44,735 nucleotides of DNA from the NCBI GenBank assembly GCA_946040795.1, contig CAMGCK010000008.1, positions 1-44,735 of the forward strand. The letters run 5' to 3'. The notes below the pieces were generated by a model. The model was not told the origin of the DNA. It did not search any database and worked only from the letters and a program-made list of their open reading frames with translations. Position numbers and translations under genes: made by a program. The stretch's first letter is position 1, and every line of letters starts with the position of its first letter. This DNA comes from an uncultured Lachnospiraceae bacterium (GTDB taxonomy: Bacteria; Bacillota; Clostridia; Lachnospirales; Lachnospiraceae). Shown here one piece after another: positions 7,393 to 15,797 of this stretch.

Positions 7393-8592
7393 TCACTCAT
7401 TTAATGTATAGATCAGCCGCGCCTGCTTCGCGTCACCAAAATCCGTGACGATCCAGCCCTGCGGCTGCTTCCGCTCCTCTGTGAGCCAAGACTCCAGTTC
7501 TCTATTCAGTTTCTTCGCGAAATAATAGGGATGACCGTATTTTAACGCGCCCTTGGTGCTCAGGAAGTTGATCAGGATATCACCGGAGCCCTCCCGTACC
7601 GAGCAGTTGTCCGCAGTATTCGTAAACGCATCCCACTTTTCACCTGCTTTGTAGCAGTAACGGTCCTGAACCGTGACTGTATAGCCTCCGTTTGCTTTGG
7701 AAACCGCCGCCAGCTGCACATCCTCGCGGCCGCCCTGATCCTCCCAGATAAGCGGCAGTCCGGCACGAATACCCAGACCGGCTTCATCCTCATATCGACG
7801 GAACAGAACGATCTTTCCGCGGGCCTGAGAGACCGTCGGCATCGTGTCCGTAAACAGAACATAACTCTTGTAAGGCTCCAGTTTTTCATCAAGCAGTTTC
7901 TCAAACGCTTTCACCGTCTCATCACCGTGCTCATACTTGACAGCAAATACGATCGTTTCCGACGGATTTTTCTTCAGGAATTTTGTACAGACCTTCAGCA
8001 GACGGTCGATTTTATAACGCGCAAGACCATTCATGCAGTAGGTAAAGCCGTGCATCAGATACATTTCCTTACCCTTTTTGTTTTCTTTCACGCCCAGACG
8101 TACATCCAGATACCGATATCCGTCCTTTAACAATGCCGGAACAGATTCACTCTGGCAGCGTGTCGAAAAAGCCAGCTGGACCTGATTCGTTGCCGCGTCA
8201 TGGACACCGGGAAGGACCACGTCCGACAGCAGCATGTCATCGGGCAGCATCTCCATCCAGGTCGATGCACTCTTCTGACGCTTCACCCAGCGATTGCCCT
8301 GAAGAGACGGGCCGACCTGCACTGCGCCAAACAGCCACAAAAAGATCCAAAGAACCAATGACAGCGGCACCAGAATGCGGAATTTGTTCTTTTTGGTCTT
8401 ATGATGGAAGACCTTCATGCCTAACAGCGCGCCGATGGGACCGCCGATGAATCCCAGCAGGATCAGCGTCTTCTCCGGTATGCGGTGTTCATCCCTCTCC
8501 GCTTTCCGTTTGTCCTGGCCATACGTGATAAACGCCGCCAGATTGATGATCACAAAATATGCTGTAATGACCCATATGAGAATATCGCCCAT
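7393..8592 (-). CDS. DUF1294 membrane domain fused to a PI-PLC-X-like phosphodiesterase
   Basis: 399 residues. Residues 1-92 form a DUF1294 domain: two or three membrane helices around YGQDKRKAERDEHRIPEKT, then GGPIGALLGM and the HHKTKKNKF turn. From about residue 115 a phospholipase C X-type barrel follows. LPGVHDAAT gives His131-Asp132, GYRYLDVRLGV gives Asp163 and Arg165, and LMHGF gives His181. These match in order and spacing the catalytic His32, Asp33, Asp67, Arg69 and His82 of Bacillus cereus PI-PLC. The enzyme is membrane-anchored and may cleave a phosphodiester of an inositol- or glycerol-type lipid. I prefer the ATG at 8592 to the GTG at 8598 because the GTG overlaps the GAGG site. 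It is the last gene of a five-gene operon, 31 bp after the kinase. Confidence 0.82.
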   Translation of the reverse strand: MGDILIWVITAYFVIINLAAFITYGQDKRKAERDEHRIPEKTLILLGFIGGPIGALLGMKVFHHKTKKNKFRILVPLSLVLWIFLWLFGAVQVGPSLQGNRWVKRQKSASTWMEMLPDDMLLSDVVLPGVHDAATNQVQLAFSTRCQSESVPALLKDGYRYLDVRLGVKENKKGKEMYLMHGFTYCMNGLARYKIDRLLKVCTKFLKKNPSETIVFAVKYEHGDETVKAFEKLLDEKLEPYKSYVLFTDTMPTVSQARGKIVLFRRYEDEAGLGIRAGLPLIWEDQGGREDVQLAAVSKANGGYTVTVQDRYCYKAGEKWDAFTNTADNCSVREGSGDILINFLSTKGALKYGHPYYFAKKLNRELESWLTEERKQPQGWIVTDFGDAKQARLIYTLNE

Positions 8593-8623
8593 AAACACCT
8601 CGCCCTATTCATTAAAATCATTT

Positions 8624-10276
8624 TCAGTGCCTTAATTCGATCAGCCGCTTCATCACATCATTCTCTCCGCGGCCAAAATAATCATGAAGCAATTCGTATT
8701 CACGGTACATTTTTTCATACACCGTCACGACCGCCGCATCCGGCTTCACCGTTTCCGGTTCTGTATGCCCCATGGCTGATGCCGCGGCCTTCAGATCCCG
8801 ATATCCACCGGCCGCTTCTCCCGCTGCCACAGCTGCAAAGATTGCCGATCCCAGCGCCGAACACTGGTCAGATTCCCCTACAAGGATCTCCCGATTCAGC
8901 ACATCGGCATAAATCTGCAGAAGCAGCCGGTTTTTCTTGGAGATTCCTCCGCATGCATATAATGCCCGCACCGGAACACCGGAAGTCTCAAATGTGTCCA
9001 GGATCTTCCGCATACCAAAGGCCACGCTTTCAATCAGTGCCCGGAAAATTTCCTCCGGACGCGTTTTCAACGTCATGCCCAGAATCATTCCGCTGAGATT
9101 CACATCAGAAAGCACCGAACGATTTCCGTTCCACCAGTCCAGCGCCAGAAGACCGGACGCACCGGGCTTCAGTTCCGCTGCAAGATCCGTCATATAGGCC
9201 AGCACGGACTGTCCTTTTTCCGCGGCTTCCCGTTCAGCATACGCGGGGACAGCATTCTTTTCAAACCATTCAAAAAGGTCGCCAACAGCACTCTGTCCGG
9301 CTTCATAACCGATGCAGCCCGGTAACACACCGTCCTTCACCGCGCCGAAAATGCCCGGAACCGGGCGTTCTTCCTCCGCAGCCAGAATCAAACAACAGGA
9401 TGTACCGAGGATCATAAGTGCTGCGCCGGGCTCGGTAATGCCGAGTGCCGGATAGGCCACATGCGCATCGATATTGGCTGCCGCCGCCGGAATCCCCGCA
9501 GGAAGTCCCAGACGATCGGCAATCTCAGGAAGAAGTCCTCCCGCCGATGCGCCCGGCAGAAGTCTTGTCCCCTTCAGTTTTTCATAGGCCGCGCCGAATC
9601 CGGGATGGGCAGCCTCCAAAAAGGCTTCATCCGGCGTATGTTCTTCCGGATCTTCCACCATTTTATAACCCATCATGACCTGACTGCGCACCGTTTTTCC
9701 GGTCAGATGCCGCACCAGATAATCACCGGCTTCCTCAAAATTAGCAGCAGCCTGCCAGACTTCCGGTGCTTCTTCGCAGATCTCCAGTAATTTGGGAAGC
9801 ATCCACTCCGCGTTGATGATGCCGCCGCAGCGTTCACGGAAGGACTCACCGCGTTCATTCATCAGCGCTGTCAGTTTCTCCGCCTGTTTTTCCGCGTGAT
9901 GATGTTTCCACATTTTCATATGCGCCTGAGGATTTCCCGCAAAACCGGTCTTTTTTGACAGCGGAATTCCGGCCTCATCGGTCGGGATAAAGGTACTGCA
10001 GGTCACATCCAGTCCGATTCCGATGATGTCTTCTGCCGGCACAATGTTCCTCGCGACCAGACGGGTGATCACATGCTCCAGCACCTCCGTGTAGTCCGCA
10101 GGATCCGCCAGTGCAAACGTATCCGGCAGCGGCGTTCCGTCCGGCAATGCACCGGTGATCACCCCGCTTCTGTAATTTTCCGCTTCCTGCCCAAGTACCG
10201 CGCCGGTTGCCGTATCCACCAGAACCGCCCGGCCCGAAAGCGTGCCAAAATCCACACCGAGTACGTATTTACCCAT
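8624..10276 (-). CDS. araB: Ribulokinase (FGGY family)
   Basis: 550 residues, the usual length of AraB. It has the AraB-type phosphate-binding N-terminus LGVDFGTLSGRAVLVD, the internal LDWWNGNRSVLSDVNLSG block typical of ribulokinases, and the C-terminal YACGGISKKNRLLLQIYADV ATPase motif. The canonical reaction is ATP-dependent phosphorylation of L-ribulose to L-ribulose 5-phosphate in arabinose catabolism. GAGGTGATGACATG marks the start. The arabinose isomerase and epimerase that normally accompany it are not in the window. Instead it follows an AraM-type dehydrogenase and precedes a PLC-like protein. Its physiological substrate might therefore be another ketopentose or polyol. Confidence 0.88.
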   Translation of the reverse strand: MGKYVLGVDFGTLSGRAVLVDTATGAVLGQEAENYRSGVITGALPDGTPLPDTFALADPADYTEVLEHVITRLVARNIVPAEDIIGIGLDVTCSTFIPTDEAGIPLSKKTGFAGNPQAHMKMWKHHHAEKQAEKLTALMNERGESFRERCGGIINAEWMLPKLLEICEEAPEVWQAAANFEEAGDYLVRHLTGKTVRSQVMMGYKMVEDPEEHTPDEAFLEAAHPGFGAAYEKLKGTRLLPGASAGGLLPEIADRLGLPAGIPAAAANIDAHVAYPALGITEPGAALMILGTSCCLILAAEEERPVPGIFGAVKDGVLPGCIGYEAGQSAVGDLFEWFEKNAVPAYAEREAAEKGQSVLAYMTDLAAELKPGASGLLALDWWNGNRSVLSDVNLSGMILGMTLKTRPEEIFRALIESVAFGMRKILDTFETSGVPVRALYACGGISKKNRLLLQIYADVLNREILVGESDQCSALGSAIFAAVAAGEAAGGYRDLKAAASAMGHTEPETVKPDAAVVTVYEKMYREYELLHDYFGRGENDVMKRLIELRH

Positions 10277-10336
10277 GTCATCACCTCATCGTTTCCATCG
10301 TTCTGCAGTCAATCTCCAAGCCCGGAAGATTGGATA

Positions 10337-11701
10337 TCAGCAAAATTCCTTCATCAGCAGATCCACTGCATCGTCCATCTTGTCGATGTCCCAAAGCAGC
10401 TGAAGGATCGTATAGCGATCGCGCAGTTCCTTTGCGTAACGAATGCCATCGCGGACATCTTCGTTTTTGATGCCCACATCAGCCGGACGAGTCGGCGCAT
10501 CCATTGCCAGCAGGCCATCACGCACCATGTCAGACTGCGGAACCTTTGCTGCCAGTTCCACGATCTCATCCCAATGCTGTTCAATGGACTGAAGACGTTC
10601 TTTCAGTTTCTCCGGATCATTCTTCCCGGCCTTCTTCTCCAGCGCAATTACAGAATCCGCTGCGCCGCGATATGCACGCCGGATCTCCTTTTCCCACGCC
10701 TCAAAGCTCGGCCGATTGGGAATCTCCGCAATCAGTTTTGCAAAATCCGGACGCTCCATCTTCGCAAGTTCATTGTACAGACGCAGCGTCATTACAGTAC
10801 CGATGCCAACTTTGGTTCCATGCAGCACCGCGGGAATTCCGTCAAACAGGAACTGCATCTCGAAATAATGAGAAAGATGATGCTCCGCGCCGGAAGCCGG
10901 TCTGGAATTGCCGCAGAAGTCCATGGCGATACCGGAAAGCGTTAATGCGTCACAGAGTGTGCTGACATCTTCGGGCTTGCGGCCGTTCAGGCTGGCCATG
11001 CAGGACATGGTCTTGTCAATGGCGCCGGACATGATGGCATCCAGTGTCTCGCAGTAATACTCACCGCTAATGATGTGAGAAAGCTTCCAGTCGGACAGGC
11101 AGTTGTATTTACCGAGAATATCGGCTGCACCGGCAGACAGCATACGAAGCGGAGCCTCTTTCATGACATCCAGATCGCAGCAGAGTGCCAACGGTGCATG
11201 CGCGGGGAACGTGATCTTCATGTGATTGCGGATCAGCGGCGCAACACCACTGACCAGACCGTCCATGCTGGGTGCGGTGGCAGCCAGCATGAAAGGCTTT
11301 CCGATGCAGAAGCTGAAGTAGCGGCCGGTGTCATTGATGGTGCCGGTACCGACGGAAAGAATGATATCGCAGACCGGTTCATAATGCAGGATCACGCTGC
11401 CGATGGCATTTTCATCGGCCGGAAGGTCGCCCACTTCCGGGCTCTGCAGCACCACATCCGTGTACTCAATACCGGCTTCGGTCAGGATCTTCTTGATCTT
11501 TGCACCGGCTGCGGCTTCCGTATGCGTGTCTGAAATCACGTACGGATGACTGTAACCCAGTTCCTTCAGCATGTCCGGAATTCGATGGATTGCCCCGGAT
11601 GCATTGACATAATTGGAGAACTTCGTACTATGGGTGCGTCCGCAGGCGCACACAAAAGTCGCGCCGAGAAGTTCTTCGATCTTGTATTCTTTCTTGCTCA
11701 T
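10337..11701 (-). CDS. araM: sn-glycerol-1-phosphate dehydrogenase, AraM/EgsA family
   Basis: 454 residues of the iron-dependent-alcohol-dehydrogenase-like fold. SVGTGTINDTGRY is the nucleotide-binding loop, and PSMDGLVSGVAP plus later conserved histidines (HHLSHYFE, LHGTKVGIGT) supply metal ligands. Bacterial AraM reduces dihydroxyacetone phosphate to sn-glycerol 1-phosphate with NADH and is encoded in the Bacillus subtilis arabinose operon. In that species it supplies glycerol 1-phosphate for an archaeal-type phospholipid precursor. Here it lies 47 bp after a serine hydrolase gene and 60 bp before araB, which supports co-transcription. The protein is longer than B. subtilis AraM by a C-terminal helical extension. 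GGGAGAG precedes the ATG. Confidence 0.9.
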   Translation of the reverse strand: MSKKEYKIEELLGATFVCACGRTHSTKFSNYVNASGAIHRIPDMLKELGYSHPYVISDTHTEAAAGAKIKKILTEAGIEYTDVVLQSPEVGDLPADENAIGSVILHYEPVCDIILSVGTGTINDTGRYFSFCIGKPFMLAATAPSMDGLVSGVAPLIRNHMKITFPAHAPLALCCDLDVMKEAPLRMLSAGAADILGKYNCLSDWKLSHIISGEYYCETLDAIMSGAIDKTMSCMASLNGRKPEDVSTLCDALTLSGIAMDFCGNSRPASGAEHHLSHYFEMQFLFDGIPAVLHGTKVGIGTVMTLRLYNELAKMERPDFAKLIAEIPNRPSFEAWEKEIRRAYRGAADSVIALEKKAGKNDPEKLKERLQSIEQHWDEIVELAAKVPQSDMVRDGLLAMDAPTRPADVGIKNEDVRDGIRYAKELRDRYTILQLLWDIDKMDDAVDLLMKEFC

Positions 11702-11748
11702 ATATTTCTCTCCCTAAAATCCACTTTTTTCAGGTGGTTTTTGCCCTG

Positions 11749-12945
11749 TCAATCCAGACATCCCTGTGCCACCGCACGCATGCGGAGGTGGAAATACTGC
11801 TCCATATTGGGTTGTAAATTATGCATGTAAACAATGGAAACGCCCTCGGAAGGATCCGCTTCCGCCCAGGTTCCGGTGCCGCCGGTCCAGCCAAACTGGC
11901 CGATGGAACCGTTGCAGTGTCCCTGATATTTATCCATTAACACGCGCACGCCGTAACCGTATCCGTAGCCGTCATTGTACAGATCACGGAAATCGCTTTC
12001 CAAAATTTCCCGGGACAGCGTATTGGTTGCCATGAGCTCGATGGTCTTTTTGCCCATGATCCGCTCACCGTTATGCATGCCGCCATTAGCCAGCATCTGC
12101 AGAAGCTTTGTATAATCACGGCTGTTCGTAATAACACGCTGGAATCCGGAAACCGTACCGAGCGGCCCCGCCATACCGGCCTCACGGTCTGCAGGCATGA
12201 CGCGGTAAGCGTCGGGATCACCCAGCTTCTTTCCGGGCGCAAAATAATAATTCTTGACGAGACGCTCGCCCAGATCGCCAAAGATGAAATTTGCGGAGGA
12301 ATCCATGCCCAGCGGCTCAAACAGCTGCTCTTTGATGACCAGCTCCGCCGGCTTTTGCTCAATGACTTCCAGAAGGCCCGCGGTCAGTTCGCTGGCAAAA
12401 CCGTACATCCAGTGCGTGCCGGGTTCAAACGCGATCGGAACTTCAGCCACGGCCTTGATCTGCTCACGCAGTGTGTAATAGCCTTTGTCAATGAGCGGCT
12501 GCATTTTCTCCGTCATTTCCCGGGCCACCGGGTGTGCCACGGTCTGGCCGGTAAACATCTGATAGGGCATGCCCATCGTCATATTCATGATATTTTTGAC
12601 CGTGATCGGCTTTTCCACCGGCACGATCTCCACCTTGCCATCCGGCAGGTACACCCGCTTCATCGTGTTCTTCCATTCCGGGAAGTACTCGTACAGCGGA
12701 TCCGTCATTTTAAATTTTCCCTGTTCAAAGAGCTTCATGGCCATGGTGTACATGGCCACCTTGGTAAGGGATGCCTGGCGGAAAACATTGCGGTCATTTA
12801 ACGGAACCTTGTTTTCCACATCCGAATAACCAAAATATCCGTCATACAGGATCTCGCCTTTTTTTGCGATGGTGCAGGAGCAGCCCGGTAATCCTTCGTC
12901 CACAAAACGTTGTAAAAGCTCATCCAGTTTTCTGAAATCTCCCAT
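11749..12945 (-). CDS. Serine hydrolase of the beta-lactamase/class C esterase family (copy B)
   Basis: 398 residues with the catalytic Ser-x-x-Lys at S59-L-T-K62 (QASLTKVAMY). The Tyr motif is WMYGFASE around the middle, and a GWTGGTGTW block near the C-terminus occupies the position of the third (KTG/HxG) motif. There is no signal peptide, so it is unlikely to be a secreted beta-lactamase. Esterase or transferase activity on a small ester, D-amino acid or lipid is more likely. I chose the ATG at 12945 because AAGGAGGG lies at ideal spacing and overlaps the stop of the upstream paralogue, showing operon coupling. It is a tandem paralogue of the next gene. Confidence 0.85.
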   Translation of the reverse strand: MGDFRKLDELLQRFVDEGLPGCSCTIAKKGEILYDGYFGYSDVENKVPLNDRNVFRQASLTKVAMYTMAMKLFEQGKFKMTDPLYEYFPEWKNTMKRVYLPDGKVEIVPVEKPITVKNIMNMTMGMPYQMFTGQTVAHPVAREMTEKMQPLIDKGYYTLREQIKAVAEVPIAFEPGTHWMYGFASELTAGLLEVIEQKPAELVIKEQLFEPLGMDSSANFIFGDLGERLVKNYYFAPGKKLGDPDAYRVMPADREAGMAGPLGTVSGFQRVITNSRDYTKLLQMLANGGMHNGERIMGKKTIELMATNTLSREILESDFRDLYNDGYGYGYGVRVLMDKYQGHCNGSIGQFGWTGGTGTWAEADPSEGVSIVYMHNLQPNMEQYFHLRMRAVAQGCLD

Positions 12946-12955
12946 AATGCCCTCC

Positions 12956-14143
12956 TTACTCCGCAAGACCGTATGCCGCCTGGCGTACTAACAGGTGATA
13001 ATAGTTTTCCATATTGGGCATCTGGTTGTGCATGTAGACAATGCCCAGACCTTCTGCAGGGTCAGCCTCACACCAGGTGCCAAAGCCGCCGGTCCAGCCA
13101 AAGGATCCCGGACTGCCGGCGCAGTTGGCCTTTTCACGATCAATGAGGGTGCGGACACCGTAGCCGTAACCATAACCGCGATTGTATTCATCGTCCATGG
13201 CCTTCAGCTGATGTTCGTTCAGTCCGTTCGTACGCATCATGTCGATGGTCTTCCGGCCAATGATCTTTCTTCCGTTGTAACTTCCGCCCTCAGCCAGCAT
13301 CTGTAAAAGGTGTGAGTAGTCCTCAACTGTAGAGAACAGACGTGCCCAGCCCTCTTCATGCTCCGGACCGGGGATGTGCTTGCTGTCAAAGGGGCAGTAT
13401 TCATATGTTCTGGTATTGTCGGCATGGCGTGTGTACATGCGGACCATGCGGGATTCAATGTCGCCGAAGAAGCGGGAGCCCGTGTCCTTCATGTCCAGCG
13501 GATCAAACAGAAATTCCCGCATGACATCATCGATCCCTCTTCCTGTCACGGTTTCAATGAGCGCTGCGGAGATCTCACTGGAGAAACCGTAGATCCATTC
13601 ATCGCCGGGCTCTGCAGCAAGAACTGCTTTGGACATCGCCCGAACGTGTTCGCGGTTCGTGTAATGGCCCTGTTCATTCAGCGGCTTCATGCATTCCTTC
13701 ATGGAGATCATGGTGATATTCAGCTCATCGGAAGGATTCTTGGGCATCGGGCCGTTGCAGTACGGCAGGCCGCACTTCATGGACAGAATGTCGCTTATGA
13801 GCATCGGTTTTTCACAGGGGACGATCTTAACATCGCCGTTTGCAGTGCGTACACATTTTTTCAGATCCTTCCACTCCGGCAGATATTCATAGATCGGGTC
13901 TGTCAGATTGAACAGACCGCGTTCGTAGAGCATCATACAGGTGGTGTACATCGGAATCTTGGACATGGAAGCCATACGGAAAACGGAACGCGCATTCATG
14001 TCAATTCCCTTCTCCGGATCTTCCTGACCAAAATATCCCTCATAAAGCGTCTTTCCATGCTGCGTGACCTTCAGGCCGCAGCCGGAAAGGCCGCCATCCA
14101 CAAAACGCTGCAAAAGCGCGTCAACATCTTTTCCGGTTGCCAT
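12956..14143 (-). CDS. Serine hydrolase of the beta-lactamase/class C esterase family (copy A)
   Basis: 395 residues, colinear with copy B. Ser-x-x-Lys is at S59-M-S-K62 (ASMSKIPMY), WIYGFSSE is the tyrosine motif, and GWTGGFGTW and IVYMHNQMPNMENYYH lie near the C-terminus. The ATG at 14143 is preceded by AAGGAGGG, and the upstream in-frame ATG lacks such a site. It is the promoter-proximal gene of the operon that continues through copy B, araM, araB and the PLC-like gene. The exact substrate is not inferable. Families of this type include esterases, D-aminopeptidases and penicillin-binding-protein relatives. Lack of a secretion signal argues for a cytoplasmic role. Confidence 0.85.
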   Translation of the reverse strand: MATGKDVDALLQRFVDGGLSGCGLKVTQHGKTLYEGYFGQEDPEKGIDMNARSVFRMASMSKIPMYTTCMMLYERGLFNLTDPIYEYLPEWKDLKKCVRTANGDVKIVPCEKPMLISDILSMKCGLPYCNGPMPKNPSDELNITMISMKECMKPLNEQGHYTNREHVRAMSKAVLAAEPGDEWIYGFSSEISAALIETVTGRGIDDVMREFLFDPLDMKDTGSRFFGDIESRMVRMYTRHADNTRTYEYCPFDSKHIPGPEHEEGWARLFSTVEDYSHLLQMLAEGGSYNGRKIIGRKTIDMMRTNGLNEHQLKAMDDEYNRGYGYGYGVRTLIDREKANCAGSPGSFGWTGGFGTWCEADPAEGLGIVYMHNQMPNMENYYHLLVRQAAYGLAE

Positions 14144-14179
14144 AAGAAGCCCTCCTTGCTCTCTTCGAATATTATTTTC

Positions 14180-14208
14180 AGCATAACACATCCACAGCAA
14201 TATTTCAC
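14180..14208 (-). promoter_or_regulatory. Candidate promoter of the hydrolase-araM-araB-PLC operon
   Basis: On the minus strand GTGAAA (14203-14208) is followed after 17 bp by TATGCT (14180-14185), preceded by TGT, which makes an extended -10. Initiation near 14173 would leave a 29-nt leader with the AAGGAGGG site. Confidence 0.4.
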
Positions 14209-14298
14209 CTGATTTGCAAAGTGAATTTTGCTCAAAACACCGTTCTTCATGTGATGTATCGAAAAATCGAGTATCTCAACCTCCACGGCGGATTTCAT

Positions 14299-14327
14299 TT
14301 TACAAACAAATTCACGGCCTATATACT
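14299..14327 (+). promoter_or_regulatory. Candidate promoter of the clan-A glycosidase gene
   Basis: TTTACA (14299-14304), a 17-bp spacer and TATACT (14322-14327) give a good sigma-70 type match. The predicted start near 14334 leaves a 96-nt leader. It is divergent from the hydrolase operon promoter, and the two share a 260-bp control region in which I see no clear operator. Confidence 0.5.
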
Positions 14328-14429
14328 GAAACTGTAAGCCATTGAAATTCCGGTCTGAACAAACACGACAGAAGTAAAGTCGACAACACTCAACGCAAAA
14401 CATACTTGCCGAAAACGAGAGGAAACAAT

Positions 14430-15740
14430 ATGAAAAAAAACGTGGATTACAGTTCATTAAGAGGATTTAATTACAGTCTGCAGTGGGAGGGTGAAGCCTA
14501 TGATCATGAAATCATCGAACGTGACATGACCTACGCGGAGCGTCTTCACCTGAACAGCGCCCGTGTATTCATCAGTTACGATATCTACCGGGAAGAGCCG
14601 GGAGCTTTTCTCACGCATCTGAAGGATTTCGTGCAGACCGCATGGAAGCACGGTATTTCTTCCAATCCGATCATGTTTACCGGCTTCCGTTTCCATCCGG
14701 ATAAGAAGTGCAGTTATGAGCCGGACGAATATGGCCTACGTCCGCTTTCACCGGCGGTTGAGGATCGTTCAGCCTGGGTCTATGCTGAAAAGTACATAGA
14801 CGATCTGATCCGGACCATCGGCGATGAACCCGGCCTTCTCTTCTGGGACATTGCCAACGAGCCCGGTTATACAGACAATTTTGTCACCTGGTATGATGAA
14901 GAACCGTCCTATGTACAGGACTATCAGCTCCCGCCCAGACATATGGAGATTCTTCGTGAACGTCAGGAAAAAACCTGGGAACTGGTTCGCCATCTGTGCC
15001 GCTATGTCAAAGAAAAGGATCCGGTGCACGATATCGGTGTCGGCAATATTTTCATCTGGGAAACCGAACCCAGTCAAACCGCTGAACTTGTGGATGTTCT
15101 TATTTTCCACGATTATTCAGCAACCAGAAAACGCGTGGTCGATTCACTGGAGATGGCCAAAGTCCTTTCTGAAAAGTACGGAAAGCCGGTCGTTGACAAT
15201 GAGATGTGCTGTCTGTGCCGTGCAAACCCGTATGACATGGCGATCGAGCTTCATGACCGCTATCATACCGGCTGGTATCTGTTTGAATTGATGATCGGAA
15301 GCAAGATGTGGAATCGAGTACACGGTGTTGTCTATCCGGACGGAACGGTACGTGATCCTTCCATTGTTGCCGCCATCAGCGGATTTTTCCGCAATCGTAC
15401 TGAAACTGCGATCCGCCCGGATGTGGATCAGGAAGATTATGTGACCCGTGCCGATATTCTGGCTGAGCGCACTCTGCTGCGTGTCCGCCAGTCCAATATG
15501 GAAAGCGATCACAAGCGGGATGTGGCCGATGTGCTGGAATGCTGCGAATTCATTGCCAACCTTCTTGAAGGCGGCGAATATGTGCCCATGTGCTATCCGC
15601 CCACCGCAAAGATCGAGGCTTATCGCAGAAGAACGGATCTGGATGTGGAAGAAGCTGCCGATTATCTGGTAGAACTTCTGGATACATTGAAAAAAGCAAC
15701 GCATTTCATCAGCCGCGCTTACGAAGGCCATCGTGTATAA
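14430..15740 (+). CDS. Clan GH-A glycoside hydrolase (GH5-like, cellulase-fold)
   Basis: 436 residues of (beta/alpha)8 barrel. FWDIANEPGY carries the general acid/base Glu after strand 4, and KPVVDNEMCC carries the candidate nucleophile Glu on strand 7. The N-terminal SLRGFNYSLQWEG and NSARVFISYDIY strands are typical of GH5-like beta-glycosidases. The last 100 residues are helical and unlike the barrel. There is no signal peptide, so it should process oligosaccharides in the cytoplasm. I chose the ATG at 14430 (GAGAGG site) over an upstream TTG. The family cannot be fixed more closely by eye. Convergent with the oxidoreductase gene across a shared terminator. Confidence 0.8.
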   Translation: MKKNVDYSSLRGFNYSLQWEGEAYDHEIIERDMTYAERLHLNSARVFISYDIYREEPGAFLTHLKDFVQTAWKHGISSNPIMFTGFRFHPDKKCSYEPDEYGLRPLSPAVEDRSAWVYAEKYIDDLIRTIGDEPGLLFWDIANEPGYTDNFVTWYDEEPSYVQDYQLPPRHMEILRERQEKTWELVRHLCRYVKEKDPVHDIGVGNIFIWETEPSQTAELVDVLIFHDYSATRKRVVDSLEMAKVLSEKYGKPVVDNEMCCLCRANPYDMAIELHDRYHTGWYLFELMIGSKMWNRVHGVVYPDGTVRDPSIVAAISGFFRNRTETAIRPDVDQEDYVTRADILAERTLLRVRQSNMESDHKRDVADVLECCEFIANLLEGGEYVPMCYPPTAKIEAYRRRTDLDVEEAADYLVELLDTLKKATHFISRAYEGHRV

Positions 15741-15750
15741 TAAGATTTGC

Positions 15751-15788
15751 ATAAGAAAACACCCCGGCATGCCGGGGTGTTTTCTTAT
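15751..15788. terminator. Bidirectional rho-independent terminator (perfect 38-bp palindrome)
   Basis: The two 19-nt halves are exact reverse complements. The GC core is ACCCCGGCATGCCGGGGT, with A-rich and T-rich flanks, so it works for both strands. It sits between the stops of the convergent glycosidase (ends 15740) and oxidoreductase (ends 15798) genes. Confidence 0.93.
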
Positions 15789-15797
15789 GTATGGTTA

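Noticed and set aside
11702-11748. Hairpin CCAC/GTGG between serine hydrolase B and araM as an intra-operon terminator
   Set aside because: The stem is only four or five pairs, so it is unlikely to stop transcription.
13358-14212. Long plus-strand open frame of 284 codons
   Set aside because: Antisense shadow of serine hydrolase copy A. It contains no family motif and no ribosome-binding site.
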